This document shows positions 12,331-25,400 of a stretch of DNA of 64,000 nt, piece after piece; within the stretch, counting starts at the first letter, position 1, and the number at the start of each line of letters is the position of its first letter. Below the pieces are notes generated by a model, which saw only the letters and a program-made list of their open reading frames with translations, made no database searches and had not been told where the DNA came from. Position numbers and translations under genes: made by a program. Origin of the DNA: Lamellibrachia satsuma (lineage: Eukaryota; Annelida; Polychaeta; Sabellida; Siboglinidae); assembly GCA_033239005.1 (NCBI GenBank), contig BSQZ01000034.1:6923104-6987103 (forward strand), written 5' to 3'.

Positions 12331-13119
12331 GGTCTAGCATTCTAATGCTCTAATAGGACGTTATTTTGCAGCGTCTTTTTAGTATAAATAAAATGTTTTC
12401 ACCAAACGCACACATTAAAGATAACCCAATTTTAACCATAACAAAATCATGTTCCTGGTTGGTTGTACAGTTACTTAATTGTCACCCATTCTACGTGCCA
12501 GCGCATAGCCACAGGGGTCGCTTACCGCTTCACTGCTATTCGAACAAACTCCCAGTCTTTGGCCAACGGCTATGTTCGTTGTACAAAACACGTCCTCAGA
12601 CCCATAACAACAACGACACTTTTCAAATCTTTTTTTCTCTCGAACGCTCGCGCCGTGACATCGATTGTTCTGACGCTTCCCGGAGAACGGCGCTCGCGCT
12701 GACATTACGCGGGCCGCAATATATGCCATCAGCATATGAAACCCTGAAAGGACGGAGACATAATATGCTGTTTGAGTAGACATTACTAATTTAGCCTTTA
12801 TTACCAAATCTGCAATGGTGCAGGCCATGAGCCAACCGAGGTCTCCCCACTGATGTATAACTAGAAAGTGTAGAGGGAACATGTAGTTGATGCTTCCATT
12901 CCGGCCACAGACCACTGGTGAAGACAACGACGAAATCATATCTGAGTTAACACGTTAGTAACTGCTTCGCATTCAACAACTACTGCGCTTGTTTATTCCT
13001 TTCAGCACGAAGCAGACTGTTTTGTTGGATTGTGAAAGCCGATTATTAAACATTCGAATGAAACGCCTCCAACTAACTGGTCACTGCTGTCGCAACAAAG
13101 AACCTGTGTCAAGATTCTT
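12331..13119. other. Unassigned sequence
   Basis: A minus-strand open frame of 154 codons (12939-12475) has no recognisable domain, and its composition does not distinguish it from chance. Nothing else is seen. Confidence 0.4.
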
Positions 13120-14265
13120 GTGGACATCGACTCACGGCAAGATTCATCCTGTAGACACCGACTCACGGCAATATTCATCCTGTGGACACCGACTCACGGC
13201 AAGATTCATCCTGTGGACACCGACTCACGGCAATATTCATCCTGTGGACACCGACTCACGGCAAGATTCATCCTGTGGACACCGACTCACGGCAAGATTC
13301 ATCCTGTGGACACCGACTCACGGCAAGATTCATCCTGTGGACACCGACTCATGGCAAGATTCATCCTGTGGACACCGACTCACGGCAATATTCATCCTGT
13401 GGACACCGACTCATGGCAAGATTCATCCTGTGGACACCGACTCACGGCAAGATTCAAAATGTGGACACCGACTCACGGTAAGATTCATCCTGTGGACACC
13501 GACTCACGGCAAGATTTATCATGTGGACACCGACTCACGGCAAGATTCATTCTGTGGACACCAACTCACGGCAAGATTCATCCTGTGGACACCGACTCAT
13601 GGCAAGATTCATCCTGTGGACACCGACTCATGGCAAGATTCATCCTGTGGACACCGACTCACGACAAGATTCATCCTGTGGACACCGACTCATGGCAAGA
13701 TTCATCCTGTGGACACCGACTCATGGCAAGATTCATCCTGTGGACACCGACTCACGACAAGATTCATCCTGTGGACACCGACTCATGGCAAGATTCATCC
13801 TGTGGACACCGACTCACGGCAAGATTCAAAATGTGGACACCGAGTCACGGTAAGATTCATCCTGTGGACACCGACTCACGGCAAGATTTATCATGTGGAC
13901 ACCGACTCACGGCAAGATTCATTCTGTGGACACCAACTCACGGCAAGATTCATCCTGTGGACACCGACTCATGGCAAGATTCATCCTGTGGACACCGACT
14001 CATGGTAAGATTCATCCTGTGGACACCGACTCACGACAAGATTCATCCTGTGGACACCGACTCATGGCAAGATTCATCCTGTGGACACCGACTCATGGCA
14101 AGATTCATCCTGTGGACACCGACTCATGGCAAGATTCATCCTGTGGACACCGACTCATGGCAAGATTCACCCTGTGGACACCGACTCACGACAAGATTCA
14201 TCCTGTGGACACCGACTCACGACAAGATTCACCCCGTGGACACCGACTCACGGCAAGAAAAACGT
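13120..14265. repeat. 31-bp satellite, about 37 copies
   Basis: The unit is GACACCGACTCACGGCAAGA followed by TTCATCCTGTG (31 bp). None of the three plus-strand frames of the consensus has a stop, so the array gives long open frames in every frame. Because 31 is not a multiple of 3, the peptide repeats every 31 residues. Units differ mainly at CACGGC/CATGGC/CACGAC. A block with rare variants (TTCAAAATG, GGTAAG, TTTATCATG, ACCAACTC) occurs twice, 372 bp apart, i.e. 12 units, which shows higher-order duplication. Confidence 0.97.
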
Positions 14266-14469
14266 AGGGAAACAAAGAAAAGCGTAAACTGATCTGTGAA
14301 AACCTTCACGGTGAAATGACAGACCTTCCTCCTGAACAACTGACCTTTATTGAAACAGCCTATCATTGCTCCAGCATCGACCGACAAATGATGCTGATAA
14401 TTAAAAATATATTACTGACTTTTGCGCGTCCCAGTTTACGATTACGCTTACTGATTCTGTTTTGTTGCG
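14266..14469. other. Unassigned stretch after the satellite
   Basis: No feature recognised. Confidence 0.3.
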
Positions 14470-14536
14470 CCTCTGAGCTCAGGTTCCTGAGGATATAGGC
14501 GCCATAGAAGTCAATTATTATTATTATTATTATTAA
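14470..14536 (+). repeat. Retroposon 3' tail with (TTA)n
   Basis: TCTGAGCTCAGGTTCCTGAG followed by a GCGCCATAGAAGT block and a TTA run. It matches 21850-21906, where the same TCTGAGCTCAGG start and CGCTATAGAAGT block occur. This looks like the 3' end of one dispersed retroposon family with a trinucleotide tail. Confidence 0.6.
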
Positions 14537-15478
14537 AAATGCAGCGTGTCACGTCCAGTTCGGGCAGTGTTGTAACATCCGAACATCCAGAAAGCAAGTC
14601 AACATCGTCCTGCTGTATCATGACAATGTCATGCTTGCTGTTTTGTTACGTTTGTTGTTTTATTAATTGTATCCCATTCCACCTGCGATGGTTGATGCTA
14701 TGGTATATTTCGCGTTGAGCATGAAATAATAAATGTTCTCAGTAGAACTCGACTGACTAATCTAGGAAACATTCAGCCAGGCTGCAATTACTGCGCGAAG
14801 AGTATTCGGTCATATTTATCCATTCCTGTATATAGCCAAGTGCTCATTCATACAGCCGAATTAACGTATATAGACCTAATGCATGCACGCGCGAGTCATT
14901 CATTGATTAAAGAAAGTAACTGCTGCAATGTCGGGGGACCAAAGAAGAAGTCATTCCCGGCCTACAATAAACAGAAAATCGTTGCAGGCATGGACCTTCA
15001 GTTGTCCACCCTTAATATATGTTCGCTTCATGCATAATTTGCATGAAATTGGTGGTGTTATGTATAGTGCATTAAAAGTGATCAGTGTCCGGTTCATTGA
15101 CTAAATGAGGCGCTACATTCAGCGACATAGACTATGACGCTACACCGTATTACGTACGCTAATGACGTGATTCCGCGTCTTGATTCAAGAACCTACCGCT
15201 AGAGCCGATTAAATCAAACCATAAACGTTTCACTCTTCTGTATGATAGACGGAAAACAAAATAAATGTTGCCATATTGTTGATAGGGCCTACGTTCGAAC
15301 GAAATATTGCCGCCATCTTTTATTGAATGAATTTATACCCCAAAACACCTTTCTAACCCTTTTATTGTATTGAATCAATAAAATAATGTCAGTTATTCAA
15401 CATATGCACATGTTATCTTAGCACATTACCTATTTTATTCCTTGGTATTACGACCAATCGCCGAACCAGCCAAGTTTA
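14537..15478. other. Unassigned sequence
   Basis: No gene, RNA or repeat recognised. Confidence 0.4.
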
Positions 15479-15597
<119 letters not shown>

Positions 15598-16262
15598 ATC
15601 TAGCTGCCACAGTAATTCACGTATTATAATGATACTATTTTTAAATACAAAGTGCATATTTTGTTGTCATGTAGTAGTGTGATATCTTTATTAGTCCAGT
15701 ATGAAAGACATTGGCGTAATATTAAGGTGATTGTATTTTGTACAAAACGTGAGTGATTTTTTACAATTTACATATCGCGTATTGTACACCGTAAGCTGCT
15801 GCCACCTAGCGAGTAGCACGTAAATACCTTGGCCTTATAGTGCTTATAAAAATACCGTTGTCTATGTCTGCAACTTAAAATTAGTTTAAAAAAGCATTAA
15901 GACCACATAGATCAGTGGAAAAGAATCACAGCAAACGTAAATTCCAGCAGTATACAAACTAATCGGCCTCTCTGTTTCATAAAGGGAACTTTATATTAAA
16001 ATCATAAATTTTATTACCGGGGTATATAAAATATGTATTTTGGTGATTGAGCTGCAGTATAATTAAGTTGATGAAGTTTATATACCCATCGCGTGGACCT
16101 GACTGTTCTTAATTGTTGTGACTATAAATGTATAAACACACTAACCTAATTTTATGAATAAAACCGACTCGTTAAGAAACTATATGTTAATTAATGACAA
16201 CTGGAATGTAAAAGAGCTGTCAGGTAGTTACATAAATTATTATTAAGTTTCGATAAAATAAA

Positions 16263-16266
<4 letters not shown>
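15598..16266. other. Unassigned AT-rich sequence
   Basis: Nothing recognised. Confidence 0.4.
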
Positions 16267-16327
<61 letters not shown>

Positions 16328-16330
16328 TAT
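16267..16330. repeat. (TA)n microsatellite
   Basis: About 60 bp of TA dinucleotides ending in ACATATATAT. Confidence 0.97.
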
Positions 16331-16889
16331 ATTATTGACCTTAAAATGTTAGAACATTATTGAATGAAAGATACTGCAAAACATGCAGGTTATTTACTAA
16401 ATAGCCTCAAATATGTTAATTGTGATTCCGACTTATTAATAGTACTAAATGTCGCACGAGGCTGTATTTTGTGCCTAAAAATATATTCCATACATTCCAT
16501 ATACCATTCCACATTCCATACATGTGTAAATTATATATTTCCGGATTATTATTTCAACAGACTGAAAGTTATTAATTCATCATACTAAATAAAGTATACG
16601 TATTTATTTAACAACTGTGGCAGAAACACAATTTTACTAGTTCTTTGTTTTAATGAAAATATTAGTTTTATAAGATTTGACTGTCAAAGCGACTGTCTTT
16701 ACAAGTAAATCGATATACTTATTACACAAAATGTCACTCTACATACCTCGTTATATCTGCTATTACACCCCGCATTGCTGTGAGGTTCCGGGCAATGTAA
16801 TGTAAAACGGGCATCAAGCGTGTTTCTTTGATATGAAAAAAATATAATGATGATGAAATGCGCATGCGTGATATTGTTCCTCTCAAAAC
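16331..16889. other. Unassigned AT-rich sequence
   Basis: Contains tandem CATTCCATA-like pentamers at about 16487-16520. No gene is recognised. Confidence 0.4.
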
Positions 16890-17170
16890 AGCGTGTTGTC
16901 GTGTTTTCATATCGAATGAAATATGCGTGTGTGGGACATACTTACGTAATTCCCGTATACAATTCGTATGCGTCGTGCAGTCTCCGCAGGGATGTCTGCC
17001 AGTCTATGAGAGGGTTCAGGAGAGTGCCAAGTTCTAGTAAAGGCCCACAGCCCGGCTATGTATAAACACAACAGCTCATATAACCCCACGACCAAAACTC
17101 GCCCAAAACTAATCGAGGGAACACCTTTATAAATACACCGGCTGCTGCTTCGGAGAGCTACACTGGCCGG
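16890..17170 (+). repeat. Dispersed LTR-like repeat, copy 2
   Basis: Shares ordered blocks with 1500-1760 (see that entry), including TATAAA-like boxes and CCCACGACCAAAA. It is followed by GAGAGCTACACTGGCCGGGG, absent from copy 1. It may be a solo LTR or the end of a larger element. Confidence 0.5.
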
Positions 17171-17489
17171 GGCGAAAGTCACTGTCCCTGGTACTGGTAA
17201 GTTCATCCAAGCCAGGTAGGACAAGGGGTAGGAGTCAAACAAATTTTAGTAGCCCAAAAGGAGATGGCTCCTCCACAGCTGTGGTTGGCATCCTGCCTAC
17301 GAGATGGTTTCGCGGAAGTAAAAAATACTCTCAGTAGCAGTAGCGAAGTTTGTAGTATTAGCTAGATAAAAACATGATGACTTCGTATACATGTTCGTCA
17401 TAGTCTTGGACCACGCTCTAAGAACTGCGATTGGAGAGAGAGAATGACTAAATGTCACACGACGCCGAAGCACCAGACATCCCGCCCGC

Positions 17490-18275
17490 CGTATATCTTT
17501 CATCACATTGACGACATCGCTCTGTTCGTTGAAACGACACAAGAAGAAGACCTTTCATTCCATTACGTGAAAAGTGTTTCCAAATATACTGGACATACAT
17601 ATCAACCCGTCTGCTAAATATGATATCCACACGTTAAATTGGAATCAAATTGAGAAAGTAGAGGATTATATAAGTATCTTGGGTCCTACACAAACTTGCA
17701 ACACAAACTGAGACCGACAATTACAGTGCAGACACCGAGAGAAGTGGACCATTCCATGAGAAGGTCCACAAGAATCAGGAAGTCTCCCAAAAAGCTGGAT
17801 CTGTGACTGTAGAAAGACGGTTTTCATTCAACCAGAAATGCTGAATCAAAATTGTTTGTACCATGAGTCAGCTGCAATGTTGTTCTGATATGAAGGGGCT
17901 GTGCTGTTTAACAGTCTTAGTACTTCTATCCAATACTATAAAAGTTACAAGGAGTTCAGAGTTGAATGTGTAAAGTTCTTTGACAGAAAGCATACCTAAA
18001 TAGATTGAAACTTAAGAACCATTGTATAAAGAGTAAAACTCCGGGCTGAGGGCTGACTACTCTCCCTTGACTTATGATTATTGTGCTAGTCGATGGCATT
18101 ATCATGTCAGATTCATTATATTATTTTATTTAAATGTTATGTTCAACCAGAGTCTGTGGTGAGTGGCTGTGTGTGTGTATATAAGGACCCCACTGTAAAG
18201 AAATCCAATGTATATTTGAATAATTGGCACTATATTCAGTTGGGCTATCCTGAATAAAGATATATTATTATTTTA
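17490..18275 (+). pseudogene. Decayed reverse-transcriptase fragment with LINE-like 3' end
   Basis: Broken plus-strand frames show HHIDDIALFVETT, which resembles the catalytic FADD-type motif of a reverse transcriptase, then YTGHTYQP, and after stops YKYLGSYTN, like the YLG motif after the palm. The stretch ends near 18275 with GGGCTATCCTGAATAAAGAT and TTATTATT, typical of a LINE 3' end with a polyadenylation signal and trinucleotide tail. Whether the RT part and the tail belong to one element is not certain. Confidence 0.5.
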
Positions 18276-19236
18276 ATTAAGGACATAGACGCTGGTTTAT
18301 GCCGTACAAAAAGGCACTACTATTATTGGACGAAATAACGGACGCTGAATCCAGGGACTGCGTTGTCATGTTAGAGTTGTGTCGAACATGTGGAGTAGCA
18401 CAGCTAGTTTGTTTAAATGTTCGCAAAGCAATGTATTTTGAAGGGATGGGTGTAGAGTGTTGATGTGGGATGGCGCATTTATGCATGCTCCCTGTGGAAC
18501 GGCGGTTATATATAGCGACCGCTCCCGGACTATGAGAAATGTGGCCATATTTTGTCAAATAAGTGTGTGGAATACACTAGTTTTATGACATGGCTGGCTT
18601 GTGGAGTGTGTGTATAATATTATTATCATTTAGCGACTTATCATTTTATATAAACCAGTAGGCCGTAGGCCTAACTTCTTATAGGAGCCAAAATAACGAT
18701 TGAATATTATAATAAGCATGTTTGGAAATGAAAAAAAAATACTGAGGCCTTACACCATGTTGAGTTTTTACCATAAGTAAATTCAATTATGGGCGTCCGG
18801 AGGAAGGGGGCAATGCCAATGGAGGGCAGAATTGGTCCCTGGAACTGGATTTGGGTTGAATTTAATTTTTTTTATAGGGAGGAGATTGTTTATCAGGTGT
18901 GTTAAATATGTTTGCTAGTACATTTATTAACTAATTACGTACAATGATATCATAAAATTTATAAATTTGTAAATGTAAAGATTTCTCGTTGAAATTGATG
19001 ACGGATATTATCACAGAAAATGTAAAATGTTGACAACTTTTTTGTAACCCAAATTATCCTTATGTATTAATGTTGAATTTATAATATTTTCTAAAGACAG
19101 CTATCGTAATAAATAAAGCACTTACTACTGAACCGTAACTAGATCATAACCCATTTAGTGCCCCGCTGTTAGTTTTGGTGCTAGATGTGTTATCAGTGCC
19201 GCCATCTAGCGAATAAACCCACACGCGTAGAATCCA
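18276..19236. other. Unassigned sequence upstream of the kinesin gene
   Basis: A G-rich GGGCGTCCGGAGGAAGGGGG block at 18788 resembles the left end of the MITE-like unit at 5088. Otherwise nothing is recognised. Confidence 0.4.
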
Positions 19237-19264
19237 TTGGGTGGCGCTAAACGTATCACATCAG

Positions 19265-19398
19265 CCAATCAAATACATCACAGCATTAGCGCGTTGGAAT
19301 TTGTTACAAGCAGTGTGATTGGCTTGCATTTCAAAGCGCACCTTTTGAAAATACCCGAGTCCTGTGAAGAAGGCTGCTATTTGGTTACGATTTTTGAA
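19265..19398 (+). promoter_or_regulatory. Putative G2/M promoter: two CCAAT boxes and CHR-like elements
   Basis: A CCAAT box lies at 19265-19269 and an inverted one (ATTGG) at 19318-19322. CHR-type TTTGAA elements occur at 19344-19349 and 19393-19398, with an inverted one (TTCAAA) at 19330-19335. NF-Y boxes plus a CHR are the known control layout of mitotic genes bound by NF-Y and MuvB/DREAM. The position just upstream of a kinesin-5 start fits. The transcription start is not known. Confidence 0.5.
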
Positions 19399-19407
19399 TT
19401 AACGATC

Positions 19408-19469
19408 ATGCCAATAGCAAAGATGAAAGGCGACAAGAATCAGAACATCAGTGTATTTGTGCGGTGCCG
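19408..19469 (+). CDS. KIF11: KIF11 exon 1 (start)
   Basis: Residues 1-20 plus two bases. Starts [20 protein letters not shown]; the NISVFVRCR strand is the first beta strand of the kinesin motor. Donor is GTAAGT at 19470. The open frame extends upstream, but without another ATG. Confidence 0.9.
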
Positions 19470-22400
19470 GTAAGTGTTAATTAACACACATATTGATTTA
19501 TAAACTATTCAACAAAATGTGCTCGTACATAACACAATGTTCTACATTGTTGACAAAAATTTAATAATTTTGAAGCCAATGAAAGTGTTAAATATTTGCT
19601 ACAAAAGCCTCACGATCAGACTTCAGTTCCCATTCCTCACACAGACAAAACACGACAGTTATGGAGAGCAAGATATTCTTGTTCTCTCGAACTTCAACAA
19701 TTTATATGAAGTTATGTGTTGTCAGCTAGCTGTTTGTGTGAACAAATATATAGATTTTAGGCATAGCTTTATGGGTGGGGGAAGGAACTCGTGGGGGGGC
19801 TGTCACTTATTTTGGTGACATCGTCAGATCCCACACCCGGGGCTCCCATCTTATTTGATGACGATAAATATGTTTCAGGAGAAACAAAATGAAAATACAT
19901 TTTTTATTTGATTTCTCACTTTTCGTGAAGAAGACGTAAATTCAACTTCTAAAGCTAAAAGGTGCAATTTTTGGTGGATATTAAATTTTGGTATATCGTA
20001 AATTCTGTAGGGCTACACTCATGATTTCCCTAAATATATGTTTTTAGATGCATGGAATACATTAATACTGCATTCAATAGCCTAAGACAGGTCATTTTAA
20101 TGAAAATGTTATAAAAAAGATAATTGAAACGGTTCTATTAAGATTAGACCTTAACCATTCTAAAATGAACATTTATGAACTTTATACATTGAATTGTATA
20201 AGTTGATAAACACATCCAACATAACAATTTCATACAATTGCCAGTGTTTGTGTCCAAGTAGAAAGTTGCTCCACAGACTCTTAGAAAGATTATTATAGTG
20301 CTATTGTTTGTGTAGGCCGCTGAATTCGACGGAGAAGAAACAAGGATGCTACAGCGTGGTGAATGTCAACTCCGACAAGAAGGAGGTTGTCGTCAAGGAG
20401 CGACACATGCCTGGCAGTGTGTCCAAGACATTCACCTACGACAAAGTTTTTGGCCCCAACTCCAAGCAGATTGAAGTCTACAAGTCGGTGGTTGTTCCCG
20501 TGCTGGATGAAGTCCTCATGGGTTACAACTGTACCATTTTTGCGTAAGTTGTGCAGTTAATTGGTACATGGCTTTTTATTAGAAAATTTAATGGTGCACT
20601 CAAATTTAACTACAAGTCTTGACCTTTGTTGGCAATTAACAATTTCTTAAATTTAATCACCATGTGTGTATATACTGTTGCCAAGCTGTTAGCACGCTTT
20701 TCAGTCGTTGGTTTGATGACCAACGATTTTAGCACCTTCATAAGCAATGGTAACAATAATTGTGGTTACGTGGCGGATGTTCCATGAAAACCTCCATCTC
20801 CCAGCAGGACAAGCATTGCAGCGCCATAACGGTGAATCCATAGCATAAAATCCCTGTTTTTTTTTTCAGAAAATATCTAGCTAATGTTGTCTCAGTACCA
20901 TTTTTTATGACATGTTTAACCACACATTTAGAAAGACATGTATAAAGATGGTAATGACATTTGCTCACTGGATAATAATTATTACTAGTTTTATGCTCCA
21001 AAAATATCCCCTGAGGCCTGCCAATTTTCTATTTCTGGATTGCTGTGCACATGACACTTGACAGCTTGCAATGACTCTGTCAACGGCACCAAAGCTTCTT
21101 CCATCAAATGACTCAAGACACTAAATATGTATATATATATATATATTCCAGCTATGGGCAGACAGGAACAGGGAAGACCTTCACCATGGAGGGAGAACGT
21201 GACACAAGCTTAAAGGGGTCGTGGGAAGAAGATCCCATGGCGGGAATCGTTCCCCGAGCCATGCACCAACTCTTCAACCGACTTCAGAAGCAGGTTTGTG
21301 GGTGCAACAGGCCACATTCTGTGCTTCTGCATGTTGTATTTTTAAATGTTCATTAAAACACATTTGGATGATCGTTGTGTGATAGATGAATTGATGATAA
21401 ACAAACTAGACTTTGTACCTGTTTTTAATGAAGCTTCAAGTACAAACTGATACTTGTTTCCTAGTAAGTTTTATACCTTTCTACAGAACACTCACAGTTT
21501 GTACAAAGTTATGTTAGCCCCAGAAGTGGCTGTTTGGTGTAAGCAAACCAAAGACCAAAGTGAGCATGTTTTGTAGGAGTGTGAGTTCTCAGTGCGTGTG
21601 TCCTACATGGAGATTTACAATGAGGAGATCATTGATCTCCTTGGTGCTGAGACAGCCGATAACCCGAGACTGAGGATCTACGAAGACAGGAAGGTACATG
21701 CACTGGTCTGTCGTTATATCTCTAGCCCAGAGATGGGGTTAGAAAATTAGTAATCACTTACAATCACGATTACTTTAGTATGTAATCATGATTACTTTAA
21801 AGAATATGGAAATATACCTATATGTGACCTTTGAATTTGAAGGCATTTATCTGAGCTCAGGTCCCCGAGGGTGTAAGCGCTATAGAAGTTTTATTAATTG
21901 ACATAATGAAATAAATAAAAACCCTCATGTTTTTATTATCACCAATTTTATTCGACATGAAATTAAACAATAGCACAATAACTGAATTTTTAGCATTTTA
22001 ACACATGGCAGCAATACTAAGCAGTCTCTGACAATGTAAAAGCCAATCAAATGAAATTCTTGTTGCACTTGATGAACATTAGTGCCTCAAACTTTGAATC
22101 TGTCAGGCGGCAGCGGTCTGGTCTGAATACTTCCTGCGATACAAAAAGCCTCTACAGGTGCTGAGGTAGCAGGAATTGCCAGGTACTTCTTGGACAGGGT
22201 GGTCTTGCTGCCAGTATTTAATTGGGTCTTCCTTCTTAGCAACATACGGTTGGGACAAATATGTTTGGATCTGACTGATGATGTCAGTAGGCTGATAAAT
22301 TCATGGCTTCAGATAAAACTGCTTAACGAAAAAAATGCAGGAATAGCAAGCCAATTACCATAGTGTTGGGGTGACAGGCTATGATCTCTACACATTCCCA

Positions 22401-25400
22401 ACACACACAAAGGGGGCAGAATACAACCTAGACAGAATAGAAGGGATTCAGCAGCTAGCCAGTCAGGAGGTAGGAACCATAACCAGTCATTCACACTGTA
22501 TTAGAGAGTTTTTGCAAGCGCACCGATCTCGCGCGCGATCGGTACGGTGAGTAGGAGATCGGGGACCGAGTAGAATTTTGCAAAGCGCAAACGTAACCCG
22601 ATCTACACGGATGGCACCATCTATTTCTACCTTAACTGAAAGTTTTATTGTGTTGTCCCACAAATTACTTGTTTACTTAGACCAGGTGCTATTTCTGTTT
22701 TGATTTCCAAATAAGATGATCACACCTTGTTTTTTTAAGTGAAAGTAAGTCTGAATAATAAATAAACTATAATATATTTCCTTGTTTATATGTGTAAATC
22801 TATATCAAAACATTTACGTTTTATATGAACTGAACGATTAATTAAATTCCGCTACATTTGCAGACTTTCCAATTCCAATTAAATTCCAAATCAATCTGTT
22901 TTGATTTTTATCAAATCAATTCTTATAAGTCACACAATGTTTGAATCAATTCAACTCCAATTAAAATTTGACTAACACCCGATTTTAAATTACACCCCAA
23001 AATTTACACACATCTATTATAATTAATAAATACACATCCTCATAGCTCTAGATAACAGACATGACAAGAAAAATTTTACAATGGGGCATTCTGTCTCAAA
23101 TCAATCAAAATAAGAGATTATTGTGGCACTCACACTTTTGGATTCTACCAACAGTTTACCAATTAATGTATTGGTCTGTGTAGCCACACATGACAAATCA
23201 TAGGGATGTAGCTAGATTAATTTATGTTATGACCATTTCCACTTTCTGCCAAATTTATTTTGTATAAGTAAAAATGTTAGAATTCTGCTTAGACAATGTG
23301 TACCAATATATCTACATTTTCAGCAAATTTCAGATACATACCTTAAAAACTTCTCAAGTTAGACGCACCTGATAAATATAATCTAGAACTATGTATTCAG
23401 AAGGTTTTTCTTGCATTTGACAGCAATATTTACATAGTTTTCTTACTACAGATGGAATAGGTATAAAATCACCTATTGTGTTGTAATGTGAAGCGTCAAT
23501 CAAAACAATTGTTTTCAACATTAAGCCATTTGAATAGGGAATCCAAATATGGTGTATTACACTGGCACTGTACTTGTTTTTCATATACAAATAAATTGGA
23601 ATTTTATCTCTATGGCCATAGCATTTTTGGCTGCTATACATAGGCCACTTTTAACTATCTACCAACAACATAGAAACTTCAAAGTTCTCATATATGTAGG
23701 TGTGTTACTGATCCAAATAATATTTAATTGTGTTCTAACACGTTTTATTGTTAAACTCATTCGTTGGCTCAATCTCACACATAAAACACACACCTTTACG
23801 CTTCAATGCCAATGGCAGATTGTGGGAGAATTTATATACGGTAGTAAGTCTGTTATTATCTAGCATCTACAAATGATGGATAACCATGCCAAAATCTCAA
23901 TTCTTGCATAAATAGTTTTTGTGTTATTTGTATTTTAAGCAGAACAAGAAATAGTCATGATATCCAAAGGTATGTAAAATAAAAACACTTGTTTATATGG
24001 TTGCATGTCCCAAATTTGTGCGTCACACAATTCCATGGCAACGCGTTTTTTATCGTTCTGCAACTAGCGGTTGGTCACTGGAGGTGAGTGTTTATGCTGA
24101 ACTGGCAGTTGTGGACATCATATCACAACAAAATGTGAATTTATTTATGAAAATAATAGTCGGGTAGTTGCGCTAACCTTTCATATGCGAACAAAACAAA
24201 AGGTGCACGAGTCGAAGAAGAAGTTAGGAAACTCGAGTATATATTTTATTAAAAAAAACAATATAGAATGTTAACCATAACTGTTTGTTTCTGCATTGTA
24301 TATCATTTGAGTACACTTCAGCTGGAATTTTTGATATAGTTTATACTATAGGACTGATCTACAATGCGATGTCTAAATCTAAGTCTACAGTGCCGTCGAT
24401 GGTTTCATGTAGTTTTGTTTACCATAGCTTAGCCATAGGCATAGACAGTGCGCACTTTAAACTCTTTTATCCGATGCACTGAGCCCATTGACAACTAAAA
24501 TAGGGCAGCTAATCAGTTAAAAACATACTTACGTAGACTTGCTGTAGATTTATTATTTTTATTCAACCATAATTTCAACATGCTATAGATAGGGAGACCA
24601 CTAACCGATTGAACCTGCGAGATCGGCGATTTCCCTATCTCTGATCGTGTAAACACAAGAAGCGATGACGTAGCACACGTAGCGGGATCGAGATCGGTGC
24701 GCTTGCAAAAACTCTGTATTAACAGTTCATACAGTAGAGGTGGCATCTAACTATAATCGAGCTAGCATATGTATGTAGTTACATTAACGTTTCCTCCTAG
24801 GCGGCTTGCACCTCGGGCGCCAAACTTTCAGGAATTAATCTACGACCCCACGAATGAAATGTAATGCCTTTATTTTTTAAATACCCCATATATCAAGGGT
24901 TCTTAGTGGTTTTTATGGTAAATCAAATGTTCGCTACGTAAAACGTTAACATCCAACAATTGCAGAAATGTTGGTGCATGGCCGCGTGACAAATACTTCA
25001 GTACGTAAACTGTTTGAGAGTACGCAGCACCATCCACGTATCAGGGTTAGAAATTAACTTTTCTGGGCAGTGGACCACAGGACCACCAGCTCTGGAAATC
25101 TGGTGGTCCGTACCAGATTTAGTGAATTGAAGGTAACATGAAACTTGGACAACAAAATAATGCACAAATATTTTTTATTGTATTGAAATTTGACATACTG
25201 TATAAGCAGTGGTCGAAATTAAGAAATTTAACCCACTCACCAGGGGGACTAGTAGCCTTAATATGTGACTCATCCCCATGAAAAATCACTAGTCCCCATT
25301 TTTGGTGGACATCGTCAAAATGCGACCTTTTTATACAAATTCGTATGTTGACCTGTAATGCTTCTTAAACATAAAATGAACAAATAAATATCAATTTCAT

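Noticed and set aside
12475..12939. Minus-strand frame of 154 codons as a gene
   Set aside because: No recognisable domain, signal peptide or splice context; could not be told from a chance frame.
13120..14265. CRISPR array
   Set aside because: Repeats of 31 bp are contiguous with no unique spacers, and the genome is eukaryotic.
13120..14292. Open frame of 390 codons as a repetitive protein gene
   Set aside because: It is the 31-bp satellite read through; all three frames are open because the unit lacks stops, and there is no non-repeat coding sequence.
19237..19407. N-terminal extension of KIF11 upstream of 19408
   Set aside because: The open frame has no ATG there, and the promoter-like motifs lie in it.
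23354..23863. Transposase of the 27-bp-TIR element
   Set aside because: Frames of about 100 codons on both strands show no transposase motif that I recognise.
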